7,243 bases of DNA from Chloroflexota bacterium (GCA_021777365.1 JAJYDP010000246.1:1-7243), one strand, 5' to 3'; numbered from the stretch's first letter, positions 1 through 5,341 are shown. Made by a program: numbers and translations. Notes: generated by a model from the letters alone, not told the origin.

Positions 1-1518
1 CTCACCGACGAGGCCAAGAAGCTCCTGCTGGCGGCCTACGCCGAGGCGATGCGGGCGGGCTTCGACGACAGCGGAGCCCCGGACGCGGGCTGGGACGACG
101 AGCAGGTGGCGGCCGCGGCGGCCAAGCACGGCTCGCTGATCGCGGACGCGGTGGCGGCGCTCGGGGCGGCGCTGCTGACCGGGGCCGTCTCGGCGGCGAT
201 GGCCGACGCCCGCATGGGGACCTACGCCGCCAGCCTGAACCCGGTGTACGAGCAGGGCTTCGCCTCCGGCGTGCGGACGCGGGGCGAGGTCAACCGGGTG
301 ACGTGGCGGACGCAGGAGGACGGCGTCGTCTGCGACCTCTGCGACGAGCGCGACGGCAAGATGTGGTGGGGTGGCGACGAGCACCCCTACCCCGGCGACG
401 GCGGGTTCGGCGGGCCGGTGTGCGAGGGCGGCTGGAACTGCTTTGCGCCGGGGACCGAGGTATCAGGCCGCTTCGTCAGCGCGATGCGGTCGCGCTATCG
501 CGGGGAGGTCGTCGAACTGCGAACGGCGACGGGGCACCGGCTGGCCGTCACCCCGAACCACCCCGTAGCCACGCCACGCGGCTTCGTCGCGGCGTACCGC
601 CTCCGCGAGGGCGATGAGGTACTGGCACAGGCCGTCCACGTCGACGTGGGTCCGGGCGATGACTCGCACGACGGTCCAGTTCCCGTCGAGCAGGTCCTCG
701 AACTTCTGGAGCACGGAACGGCCACGTGGCGCGGGGCGTTTCACCCCGCCCGTGAAGATCTCCACGGCGACGCGCTCGGCGTCGAGGGCGACATCTACGT
801 TGTAGGGACCGACCGCCATCTGCTCGACGACGGAGAGGCCGTAGCGCTGCAGGGCCTCCGCCACTTCCGCCTCGTATCGCCCGACCCCGCTGCGGACACG
901 CTGGCGGCCCTCGCTGCGATGCCGGGCCTCCGCCGCCTCGACGACCGTCCCTCGTCGCGCCTTCCACGCGGCCCGCAGCAGGCGATCAGGGGACTCTCCG
1001 CCAGCCCAGCGGGCAACCATCCCCGCGCTGCGGCCACGGATCATGACACCAGCGCGTCGGAGCACGGCGTTGATGGCCGTGCGGTTCACGCCGTAGGACT
1101 CTGCGAGCACCTTCCCCGACTCGCCCGAGAGGTACCGACGGACGAGTTCCTCGGCTGGGAGTCGGTCGCTAGCCCTGTAGCGGTGCTTCCAAGCGCCGTA
1201 CAGGCGGTCGGACCGGCTGCGGAGTGGGACGTTCGCCTCGCGCAGCCAGCGGGTCACGACGTAGACGTAGATGCCGCGTTCGTTCGCGAGCTTCTGTGCC
1301 GTCTCCCCGGCCTCGTAGCGGCGGATCAGGTCGTCGAGGTCCGCCGGGGCTGGATGGACGGGCATGTCTACGATCTCGGCTCCGAGGGGGGCTGGCTCGT
1401 CGCTGGAGGCATTATAGCAAGTAACTGCCGGTGCGAACTGGAGTACGAGCTGATACCCCTGCCGGACAGCACCGCGGCGGCGCTGCCAGACCTCACGACG
1501 CTCTCGGTGGCCGTTTGA
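1..1518 (+). CDS. Mu gpF-like minor head protein, intein-interrupted (5' partial)
   Basis: This is the C-terminal part of a phage head morphogenesis protein of the Mu gpF family, which sits inside the capsid near the portal. The frame is open to the left edge, so the true start lies outside the window; the ATG at 49 is probably internal. Before the intein the protein has an Ala-rich helical stretch, then VCDLCDERDGKMWW with a CxxC pair at 331-342. After the intein it resumes with CRCELEYEL and ends with an Ala/Leu-rich tail at the TGA of 1516-1518. In this family the CxxC and a final N-C-R-C form a conserved knuckle ending in HPNCRC. Here N (436-438) and C (1426-1428) of that motif are separated by 329 intein residues. 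The mature protein should therefore be about 176 residues plus whatever precedes the window. The flanking codons nearly all end in G or C. The family call is from motif memory. Confidence 0.8.
   Translation, partial: LTDEAKKLLLAAYAEAMRAGFDDSGAPDAGWDDEQVAAAAAKHGSLIADAVAALGAALLTGAVSAAMADARMGTYAASLNPVYEQGFASGVRTRGEVNRVTWRTQEDGVVCDLCDERDGKMWWGGDEHPYPGDGGFGGPVCEGGWNCFAPGTEVSGRFVSAMRSRYRGEVVELRTATGHRLAVTPNHPVATPRGFVAAYRLREGDEVLAQAVHVDVGPGDDSHDGPVPVEQVLELLEHGTATWRGAFHPAREDLHGDALGVEGDIYVVGTDRHLLDDGEAVALQGLRHFRLVSPDPAADTLAALAAMPGLRRLDDRPSSRLPRGPQQAIRGLSASPAGNHPRAAATDHDTSASEHGVDGRAVHAVGLCEHLPRLAREVPTDEFLGWESVASPVAVLPSAVQAVGPAAEWDVRLAQPAGHDVDVDAAFVRELLCRLPGLVAADQVVEVRRGWMDGHVYDLGSEGGWLVAGGIIASNCRCELEYELIPLPDSTAAALPDLTTLSVAV
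463..1365 (-). CDS. Antisense homing endonuclease, HTH-HTH plus Vsr/DUF559-like nuclease
   Basis: This 300-residue gene lies wholly inside the intein on the opposite strand. Residues 9-51 and 70-112 are two aligned helix-turn-helix repeats of the resolvase type: LIRRYEAGETAQKLANERG pairs with LVRRYLSGESGKVLAESYG, and each ends in a RSRS/RGRS-like turn. Residues 162-236 look like a PD-(D/E)xK fold of the Vsr/DUF559 kind: YEAEVAEALQRYG, then GPYNVDVALD, then VAVEI and a later LLDGNWTVVRVI. Candidate acidic residues are E166, D191 and E202. The usual Lys or His after the VEI strand is not evident. The last 50 or so residues lie opposite intein blocks A and B. The ATG is opposite the His codon of block F; its ribosome site is weak (CCGAG, about 9 bases away). 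G/C in this gene's third positions exceeds that in its first positions, as in a true gene. It probably cuts intein-less alleles and drives homing. Function is inferred from domains. Confidence 0.78.
   Translation of the reverse strand: MPVHPAPADLDDLIRRYEAGETAQKLANERGIYVYVVTRWLREANVPLRSRSDRLYGAWKHRYRASDRLPAEELVRRYLSGESGKVLAESYGVNRTAINAVLRRAGVMIRGRSAGMVARWAGGESPDRLLRAAWKARRGTVVEAAEARHRSEGRQRVRSGVGRYEAEVAEALQRYGLSVVEQMAVGPYNVDVALDAERVAVEIFTGGVKRPAPRGRSVLQKFEDLLDGNWTVVRVIARTHVDVDGLCQYLIALAEAVRRDEAAWRGYGVVRGDGQPVPRRRSQFDDLPAIARPHRADEAA
1411..1419 (-). promoter_or_regulatory. Extended -10 promoter for the antisense endonuclease
   Basis: On the minus strand this reads TGCTATAAT, a perfect extended -10 (TGnTATAAT). 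A purine (A, opposite 1404) lies at the expected +1, giving a leader of about 39 bases before the ATG at 1365. No good -35 box is visible (AGTTCG at 17-base spacing), as is common for extended -10 promoters. On the + strand the same bases encode Ile-Ile-Ala of the intein C terminus using ATT ATA GCA, AT-rich codons unlike the rest of the window. Confidence 0.6.
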
Positions 1519-1853
1519 CGCGCGACCGCATCTGGCCGGGCGCGGAGGGCGGGCGGTACGTGAACGCGAACCTCGTCCCGGCCTGCGGGCCGTGCAACAA
1601 GATGCGCGGCGACCTGCCGTTCGCCAACGTGATGCAGGCGGTCAGCGCGGCGTTCGCGGGCGTCACGAAGGCGGCCGAGCACCTCGTCGGCCAGCGCGTC
1701 ACGGCCGCCGAGTTCGTCAGCCCCGACAGCGACCGCGAGCCGCGCGAGCTGACCGGCGTGCTGGCGTCGCGCTACGTCCCCGGCCTCGACTACGACCGCC
1801 TGACGGTGGATGGGATCGCGGTGCAGCCGGAGACGGTACGGCCTGCCGAGTGA
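1515..1853 (+). CDS. Degenerate HNH-like protein, 112 residues
   Basis: The N terminus reads TRDRIWPGAEGGRYVNANLV then PACGPCNKMRGDLPF, matching the core of small phage HNH endonucleases (DHxxP, GG, NLVPAC, CN). The residue expected to be the first catalytic His is Arg (DR in place of DH). The CxxC that normally precedes the core is absent because the frame upstream of 1515 has non-coding codon use and overlaps the head gene. Codons after 1515 end almost entirely in G or C, so the frame is real. I chose the TTG at 1515, which overlaps the head gene stop (TTGA) and has GGTGG a few bases upstream; a start further upstream cannot be excluded. The remaining 70 residues are not recognised. It may be an inactive remnant, or a protein that kept only the zinc-knuckle fold for binding. 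It is probably co-transcribed with the head gene. Confidence 0.6.
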   Translation: MTRDRIWPGAEGGRYVNANLVPACGPCNKMRGDLPFANVMQAVSAAFAGVTKAAEHLVGQRVTAAEFVSPDSDREPRELTGVLASRYVPGLDYDRLTVDGIAVQPETVRPAE

Positions 1854-1924
1854 GGATCGTCGTCCCTCATGCGGCCAACCCCCGGGCCGCCTCGCCGGGG
1901 CTGCGGCCGGAACGCGTGATGTAG
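1850..1924 (+). pseudogene. Orphan 24-codon start of a disrupted gene
   Basis: A GTG overlaps the preceding stop (GTGA) and reads MRIVVPHAANPRAASPGLRP before ending at TAG 1922-1924. The coupled start, GC-rich codons and hydrophobic strand at the N terminus look like the beginning of a real gene whose continuation is missing. The likely continuation is the glycosyltransferase-like frame at 2351, whose N terminus (VPVLVCYAELRQETREALE) has the same strand-then-helix layout. The HNH gene at 1945 lies between them. The link is inferred. Confidence 0.4.
1871..1908 (+). terminator. Competing GC-rich hairpins, possible terminator
   Basis: GCGGCC (1871-1876) pairs with GGCCGC (1885-1890) across an 8-base loop. 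GGCCGC can instead pair with GCGGCC at 1903-1908, and CCCCGG (1880-1885) with CCGGGG (1895-1900). No T-run follows. It lies just upstream of the HNH gene, where a transcript break would make sense. Confidence 0.3.
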
Positions 1925-1932
1925 GAATGCGG

Positions 1933-1938
1933 TAGTGT
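1933..1938 (+). promoter_or_regulatory. Possible leaderless -10 element for the HNH gene
   Basis: TAGTGT fits the actinobacterial TANNNT -10 pattern and sits so that +1 is the A of the ATG at 1945. No ribosome binding site is visible upstream of that ATG, which agrees with leaderless translation. No -35 match was seen. The six-base pattern is short and could be chance. Confidence 0.3.
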
Positions 1939-1944
1939 CTATAC

Positions 1945-2427
1945 ATGCGACCGACTCTCGCGCAGCGATTCTGGATAAAGGTCGACCGGCGAGGACCAGA
2001 CGAGTGCTGGCTGTGGCTGGCCTCCGTCAACTCAAACGGATACGGTCAGATCAGCGTGGAGCGAAAGCCGCGCAATGCTCACGCCGTAGCCTGGCTGCTA
2101 GTTCACGGCGAGCGATCATCCGTGACTCGGACGGTCGACCACCTCTGCCGCAATCGGCTCTGCGTAAACCCGAGACATCTAGAACTGGTTCCGCACGGAG
2201 TCAACATCCGACGGGCTCCGCCCGGCAGCAAGACCCACTGCAAGCGCGGCCATGAGTTCACACCGGAGAACACCTATGCCCGACCCGTCGAGCGGAGCGG
2301 CGAGAGGGCCGGGAAGCCGCGCGGGTATCGAGTCTGTCGAGCATGTCGACGTGAGAACATGCAACGTGCCCGTTCTCGTGTGCTACGCGGAGTTGCGACA
2401 GGAGACTCGCGAGGCGCTGGAAACTGA
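1945..2427 (+). CDS. Free-standing HNH homing-type endonuclease
   Basis: This 160-residue protein belongs to the HNH_3-like group of phage homing endonucleases. The N terminus has RFWIKVDRRGPDECWLWLAS, then a Gly-Tyr-Gly stretch. The catalytic core is VDHLCRNRLCVNPRHLELV (residues 64-82) with D65, H66, C68, N70, C73, N75 and H78. A second zinc site is HCKRGHEFTPENTY with C99 and H103, plus CRAC at 131-134. All expected key residues are present, so it should be active. Its codons are clearly less GC-rich than the neighbours', a sign of recent entry. Its last 30 or so residues overlap the start of the next gene in another frame and look like run-on rather than domain. It probably cuts DNA at the start of the downstream glycosyltransferase gene in phages that lack it. 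Confidence 0.85.
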   Translation: MRPTLAQRFWIKVDRRGPDECWLWLASVNSNGYGQISVERKPRNAHAVAWLLVHGERSSVTRTVDHLCRNRLCVNPRHLELVPHGVNIRRAPPGSKTHCKRGHEFTPENTYARPVERSGERAGKPRGYRVCRACRRENMQRARSRVLRGVATGDSRGAGN

Positions 2428-2929
2428 CGGCTATCGACCGCGCTACGTCGACGTTTCCGCGAGCCAGTTTGCGTACCACGAGGCTCTGTCGGCCGAATGG
2501 CGTCAGGGCAGAGGTTTCATCAACGTCGAGCACGACATCGTCCCGTGGCCGGGGGCACTCCGCGAGCTGTGGGACTGCAGTGAGCCGTGGTGCGTCTTTA
2601 CGTATCGCGTCAACGCGGAGTACGACGGGTACCTCGGCTGCGTGCGGTTCTCCGACGCGCTGGTGCGGAACGAGCCGGACGCGATGGACGCGGCCGGGCG
2701 ACTGACGTACGGGCCGCCGCCGCGGTACTGGGGCTGGGTAGACAACCGGCTCGGGCAAGTGCTCACCGACCGGGGCTACCGCAAGCACCGCCACTGGCCG
2801 GCCGTCACGCACCTGCGGACGTACCCGCAGGCGGTGGCGTGGAACTGCCGGTGCGGGGCGGCGATCCCCGAGGAGATCGTGGCGTCGGGTCCGCCGCCGC
2901 ACCTGTGCCCGGCGTGCGAGGCGACGTAG
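2351..2929 (+). CDS. Glycosyltransferase-like protein with C-terminal zinc ribbon
   Basis: The 192-residue product has a GT-A-like layout: a first strand VPVLVCYAEL, a second strand RYVDVSASQFAY, then GRGFINVEHDIVPWPGAL. The EHD at residues 60-62 takes the place of the metal-binding DxD. A later GWVDNRLGQVL and HWPAVTHLR (residues 128-156) resemble the acceptor side of such enzymes. A pair CRC (166, 168) and CPAC (186, 189) forms a probable zinc ribbon at the end, unusual for this family. The start is uncertain. I chose GTG 2351; ATG 2276 has GGAG seven bases upstream, but that string also encodes the conserved PEN of the HNH protein; GTG 2366 is another choice. Codons up to about 2520 are less GC-rich than the rest of the gene. 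Substrate unknown. Confidence 0.6.
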   Translation: MRTCNVPVLVCYAELRQETREALETDGYRPRYVDVSASQFAYHEALSAEWRQGRGFINVEHDIVPWPGALRELWDCSEPWCVFTYRVNAEYDGYLGCVRFSDALVRNEPDAMDAAGRLTYGPPPRYWGWVDNRLGQVLTDRGYRKHRHWPAVTHLRTYPQAVAWNCRCGAAIPEEIVASGPPPHLCPACEAT

Positions 2930-2956
2930 GAGCAGAGGGAAGGCGAGGCGTCCCCC

Positions 2957-3457
2957 ATGATCGCCTACCGCGTCTGGATGGTGGCCGGACTCCCCGACGG
3001 GTCGCCGCCGTACGCGCTCCGCAGCCCGTGGCGAGGCACGCTCTGGCACGGGCCGTCGCTGCGGGCAGACGAGCGGCCGGAGCCGACGAACCAGCACGGC
3101 GTCCACGCGCTGACGCGATACGCCGCGGCCGTGCCCCTCGGCTTCGGCCGAACGCCGTTCGGCCCGATCCTCGTGCGCGGACAGGTGTATCTGTCCGGCA
3201 CGGTGGTCGAGCACGAGGACGGGACGCTGCGCGCGGAGGAGGCCGAGGTGCTGCGGCTGGGGCTGGTGCGCTACCACGGGACGCTGGTGGCATACGACCA
3301 GCATCCGATCCCGCTGAGCATCCTCCGGCTGGGGCCGCGCCAGCCGACCATGCAGGGGCACGAGCTGGCCGTGACGCCGCGCGAGCTGCTGCGGACCCTG
3401 CTGCAGACGTATCACGCGGCGTTCCTGTCCGAGTGGCCGTGGGGAGTGAACGAATGA
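2957..3457 (+). CDS. Conserved-type phage protein of unknown function, 166 residues
   Basis: I do not recognise a function. The protein opens with MIAYRVWMVAGLPDG and has a central HGVHALTRYAA, then VRGQVYLSGTVVEHEDGTLR and AEEAEVLRLG. This resembles, from memory, small phage and actinobacterial proteins with a G-[IV]-[HY]-A helix and a G-x-V-x-L-x-G-x-V-x-E-H-E strand pair, none of known role. There is no signal peptide, membrane segment or catalytic motif. Codon use is strongly GC-ending, so the gene is real. It starts 27 bases after the glycosyltransferase-like gene, with a purine-rich GAGG-type site upstream, and its stop overlaps the next start (ATGA). Confidence 0.7.
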   Translation: MIAYRVWMVAGLPDGSPPYALRSPWRGTLWHGPSLRADERPEPTNQHGVHALTRYAAAVPLGFGRTPFGPILVRGQVYLSGTVVEHEDGTLRAEEAEVLRLGLVRYHGTLVAYDQHPIPLSILRLGPRQPTMQGHELAVTPRELLRTLLQTYHAAFLSEWPWGVNE

Positions 3458-3573
3458 GCACCGAGTCCCCCGTGCGACGGGTCGTCACCGTCCCCAAGCG
3501 CGTCGTCGTGAAGGAGCCTCCGAAGGTGCCGGTACCGAGCAAGGAGGAAGTCACTGAGAGGTTGGGAAGGTGA
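3454..3573 (+). CDS. Small Lys/Val/Pro-rich protein, 39 residues
   Basis: The ATG overlaps the preceding stop (ATGA) and the TGA overlaps the next start (TGATG), so it is translationally coupled on both sides. The product has RRVVTVPKRVVVKEPPKVPV in its centre and a short charged C-terminal helix, with no Cys. It is probably a disordered basic peptide. Function unknown. The coupling and a good GC-ending codon pattern argue that it is translated. Confidence 0.55.
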   Translation: MSTESPVRRVVTVPKRVVVKEPPKVPVPSKEEVTERLGR

Positions 3574-3701
3574 TGGGCGACGCGTGCAGCCGCTGCGGGG
3601 GTAGGGGTGAGGTCCCGAAGGTGAAGGGCGCCTACGACGCGTGGGTGCGCTGCCCCACCTGCAAGGGCTCGGGCGGGAGGAAGCCTGCCCCCAAGTCGTG
3701 A
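3573..3701 (+). CDS. DnaJ-type zinc-knuckle microprotein, 42 residues
   Basis: The product contains CSRCGGRG (residues 5-12) and CPTCKGSG (residues 27-34), the two half-sites of one DnaJ cysteine-rich zinc knuckle (CxxCxGxG). There is no J domain or substrate-binding domain. Single knuckles of this kind are frequent in small phage proteins. The start overlaps the previous stop (TGATG) and the stop overlaps the next start (GTGA). AGGTTGGGAAGG just upstream may serve as the ribosome site. Role unknown; a zinc-stabilised adaptor is one possibility. Confidence 0.65.
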   Translation: MGDACSRCGGRGEVPKVKGAYDAWVRCPTCKGSGGRKPAPKS

Positions 3702-4273
3702 CGCAGGCGGTCGTCATCGGGGCCACGCGCGGCGACTCGCCGTGGCTGGCGGACCTGCTGACGAGCCTCGACGGTACGTGCTGGCCGGTGGTCGTCCACA
3801 CCACGCGGGCGTTCGAGCTGGATACCATCGGCTGGGCCGCCCGGCACTTCGAGGAGTTCGTGTTCCTGCCGGAGTCGACGGTGGTGCTCGACCAGTCGTT
3901 CCTCGACGGCTGCTTCGCGCAGCACCACGGCCTGAGCGTCGACCTCGGGCGGGCGCAGGGCGGACGGTTCCGCATGTACCTCGGCAAGTACCTCGCCGCC
4001 TCGGTGCTCGCGCAGGGCGTCCCGGCGGTGGCGGACAAGGACGCGGCGGTCAACTACGAGGGCTCGTGGTGCGAGCAGTACGCGCGCCGCGAGGTGGCCG
4101 CCGGGCGGTACGTCGCGATGGGCGACCCGCTGGAGCACTCGTCGCGCTTCGAGGAGCGCCACGGGCGTCGGAACATGGTGGTCGAGAACGCGCTGCTGAT
4201 GCGGTTCAAGGGCGCGTGGGATTGGCAGTCGCTGCAGCACGCCAAGGCTCGCATCGCGAGCGGCGGCATCTGA
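3698..4273 (+). CDS. Small glycosyltransferase-like protein, 191 residues
   Basis: The GTG at 3698 overlaps the zinc-knuckle stop (GTGA); a longer reading from 3641 would only add residues that shadow that gene. The product begins with a strand and turn (TQAVVIGATRGDSPWLADLL), then CWPVVVHTTRAFELDTIGW and EEFVFLPESTVVLDQSFLDG. It later has MYLGKYLAASVL and ADKDAAVNYEGSWCEQY. This layout (first strand, a mid-protein FLPES strand followed by Asp, then LGKY) recalls short GT-A-like proteins found beside other glycan genes. No clear DxD is present; D65 after FLPESTVVL or the DKD at 113-115 could serve. The call rests on layout and on the neighbouring epimerase and glycosyltransferase. Confidence 0.45.
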   Translation: MTQAVVIGATRGDSPWLADLLTSLDGTCWPVVVHTTRAFELDTIGWAARHFEEFVFLPESTVVLDQSFLDGCFAQHHGLSVDLGRAQGGRFRMYLGKYLAASVLAQGVPAVADKDAAVNYEGSWCEQYARREVAAGRYVAMGDPLEHSSRFEERHGRRNMVVENALLMRFKGAWDWQSLQHAKARIASGGI

Positions 4274-4292
4274 GAGAGAGGAGATCCGGATC

Positions 4293-5234
4293 GTGCGCAT
4301 CCTCGTCACCGGGGCTCGGGGGTTCATCGGCTCGTGGGTCGCCGACGCCCTGCTGGCGCGCCACGTCGGCGTGATCGCCTTCGACCGCTACCGGCCGGAC
4401 GAAGCGGCCAACGACCGACCGGGCGTCGACCGCTTCCTCGGGGACGTACGCGACCACACCGCCGTCAGCGAGGCGGTCGGCCTCAGCGACGGCGTGATCC
4501 ACCTCGCCGGGGTGCTGGGGACGGCCGAGACGATCAGTGACCCGGTGCCGAGCATCGAGACGAACGTGCGCGGCTCGCTCAACGTGTTCGAGGCGTGCCG
4601 CCACTACCGACGCCGGGCGGCGTACATCACGGTCGGGAACTACTGGTTCTACAACAGCTACTCGATCACCAAGACGACCGCCGAGCAGCTGGCGTGGATG
4701 TACAACCGCGAGCACGGCACCGAGATCGCGGTGGTGCGCGCGCTGAACGCGTACGGGCCGCGCCAGAAGGAGTCACCCGTCCGCAAGATCATGCCCAACT
4801 TCATCCTCCCGGCGCTGCGCGGCGACCCGATCACGATCTACGGCGACGGCGAGCAGGTCATGGACATGATCCACGTCCGCGACGTGGCCGACGTGCTGGT
4901 GCGGGCGCTGCTGGAGGACCACGGCCAGTACCGGCCGGAGCCGTCGCGGCACGCCGACAACCCCAGCAAGTTCGAGGCCGGGTCGGGCGTCCCGACCACC
5001 GTCAACGAGATCGCGGCGGCCGTGATCGCGGCGGTGGGGCAGGGCAGCGTCCGCCACGTCCCCATGCGGGGCGGCGAGCCGCTGCGGTCGGTCGTGCTGG
5101 GGGACCCGAAGACGCTGCGACCGCTGTACGGCGGCGACCTGCCCGCCCTGACCCCGCTGGACGAGGGGATCGCCGAGACGGTGGCCTACTACCGGGACCG
5201 CGAGCGCCGGGCGGTGGGACTCGCCGCGCGATGA
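4293..5234 (+). CDS. NAD-dependent sugar-nucleotide epimerase/dehydratase (extended SDR)
   Basis: This 313-residue enzyme is a full-length extended short-chain dehydrogenase/reductase, of the kind that interconverts or dehydrates nucleotide sugars in the cytoplasm. The Rossmann motif is TGARGFIGS (residues 6-14), with an Asp (D31) at the end of strand 2 suited to NAD. GDVRD (51-55) and HLAGVLG (70-76) follow. The catalytic Tyr and Lys are in NSYSITK (Y123, K127), with Thr 114 near the usual Ser/Thr place. IYGDGEQVMDMIHVRDVAD (182-200) is the standard substrate-side motif. The GTG start has AGGAG nine bases upstream (4279-4283). Its product would feed the glycosyltransferases around it. The exact reaction (4-epimerase, 4,6-dehydratase or other) cannot be fixed from the sequence. 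Confidence 0.88.
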   Translation: MRILVTGARGFIGSWVADALLARHVGVIAFDRYRPDEAANDRPGVDRFLGDVRDHTAVSEAVGLSDGVIHLAGVLGTAETISDPVPSIETNVRGSLNVFEACRHYRRRAAYITVGNYWFYNSYSITKTTAEQLAWMYNREHGTEIAVVRALNAYGPRQKESPVRKIMPNFILPALRGDPITIYGDGEQVMDMIHVRDVADVLVRALLEDHGQYRPEPSRHADNPSKFEAGSGVPTTVNEIAAAVIAAVGQGSVRHVPMRGGEPLRSVVLGDPKTLRPLYGGDLPALTPLDEGIAETVAYYRDRERRAVGLAAR

Positions 5235-5341
5235 TCGCCGGCCACCGGATCGTCGCCTGCGTCCCCCTCGACATAGTGGGCGCAGGGTCGCGGCTCTCCC
5301 AGACGGGGACTCGATACCAACTGGATGCCCTCCCGTGCTAG
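5231..5341 (+). pseudogene. Orphan 36-codon start of a disrupted glycosyltransferase
   Basis: The ATG overlaps the epimerase stop (ATGA) and the frame reads MIAGHRIVACVP, then drifts into LDIVGAGSRLSQ and ends at TAG 5339-5341. Its first 12 codons encode nearly the same peptide as the start of the next gene (MLGNHRVVVCIP). The first copy uses GC-rich codons typical of the operon; after about 5267 codon use becomes unlike its neighbours. It looks like the original coupled start of the glycosyltransferase, cut off by an insertion. A free-standing 36-residue peptide is possible but less likely. Confidence 0.5.

Larger units (their letters stand above)
439..1425 (+). mobile_element. Intein (Hint domain) with antisense endonuclease gene
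   Basis: This in-frame protein insert of 329 residues should remove itself by protein splicing. It begins with Cys (439-441) in CFAPGTEVSG, a typical block A. Block B follows as LAVTPNHPVATPRGFV, with the TxxH histidine at 559-561. It ends with a block F/G of the form HVYDLGSEGGWLVAGG then IIASN, with the terminal Asn at 1423-1425 and Cys +1 at 1426. The residue before the Asn is Ser rather than the usual His; this variant occurs in active inteins but may slow splicing. The recognisable splicing parts are about 64 residues at the start and 32 at the end. The middle contains EDLHGD followed by GDIYVV, which resembles, from memory, Hint domains of other phage minor head proteins. The middle is also occupied on the other strand by the endonuclease gene. 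Boundaries are well supported by both splice junctions; activity is inferred. Confidence 0.85.

Noticed and set aside
2258..3415. Long minus-strand open frame of 385 codons
   Set aside because: It lies opposite two genes with strong + strand codon bias and its product is a low-complexity Arg/Pro/Val mix without domains. It is a by-product of high GC content, unlike the antisense gene at 463-1365, which has clear domains.
2587..3573. Long + frame of 328 codons across two genes
   Set aside because: The translation is Arg/Ala/Gly-rich with no motif. It covers the glycosyltransferase-like gene and the 166-residue gene, whose own frames have proper codon bias.
3632..4327. Minus-strand frame of 231 codons
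   Set aside because: It shadows the 191-residue glycosyltransferase-like gene; its product is biased in composition and has no domain.
5270..5341. tRNA-like strings (AGTTGGTA on the minus strand, a TCGA loop) in the junction
   Set aside because: I could not fit acceptor, anticodon and T stems together; only a D-arm-like string matched, so no tRNA is called.
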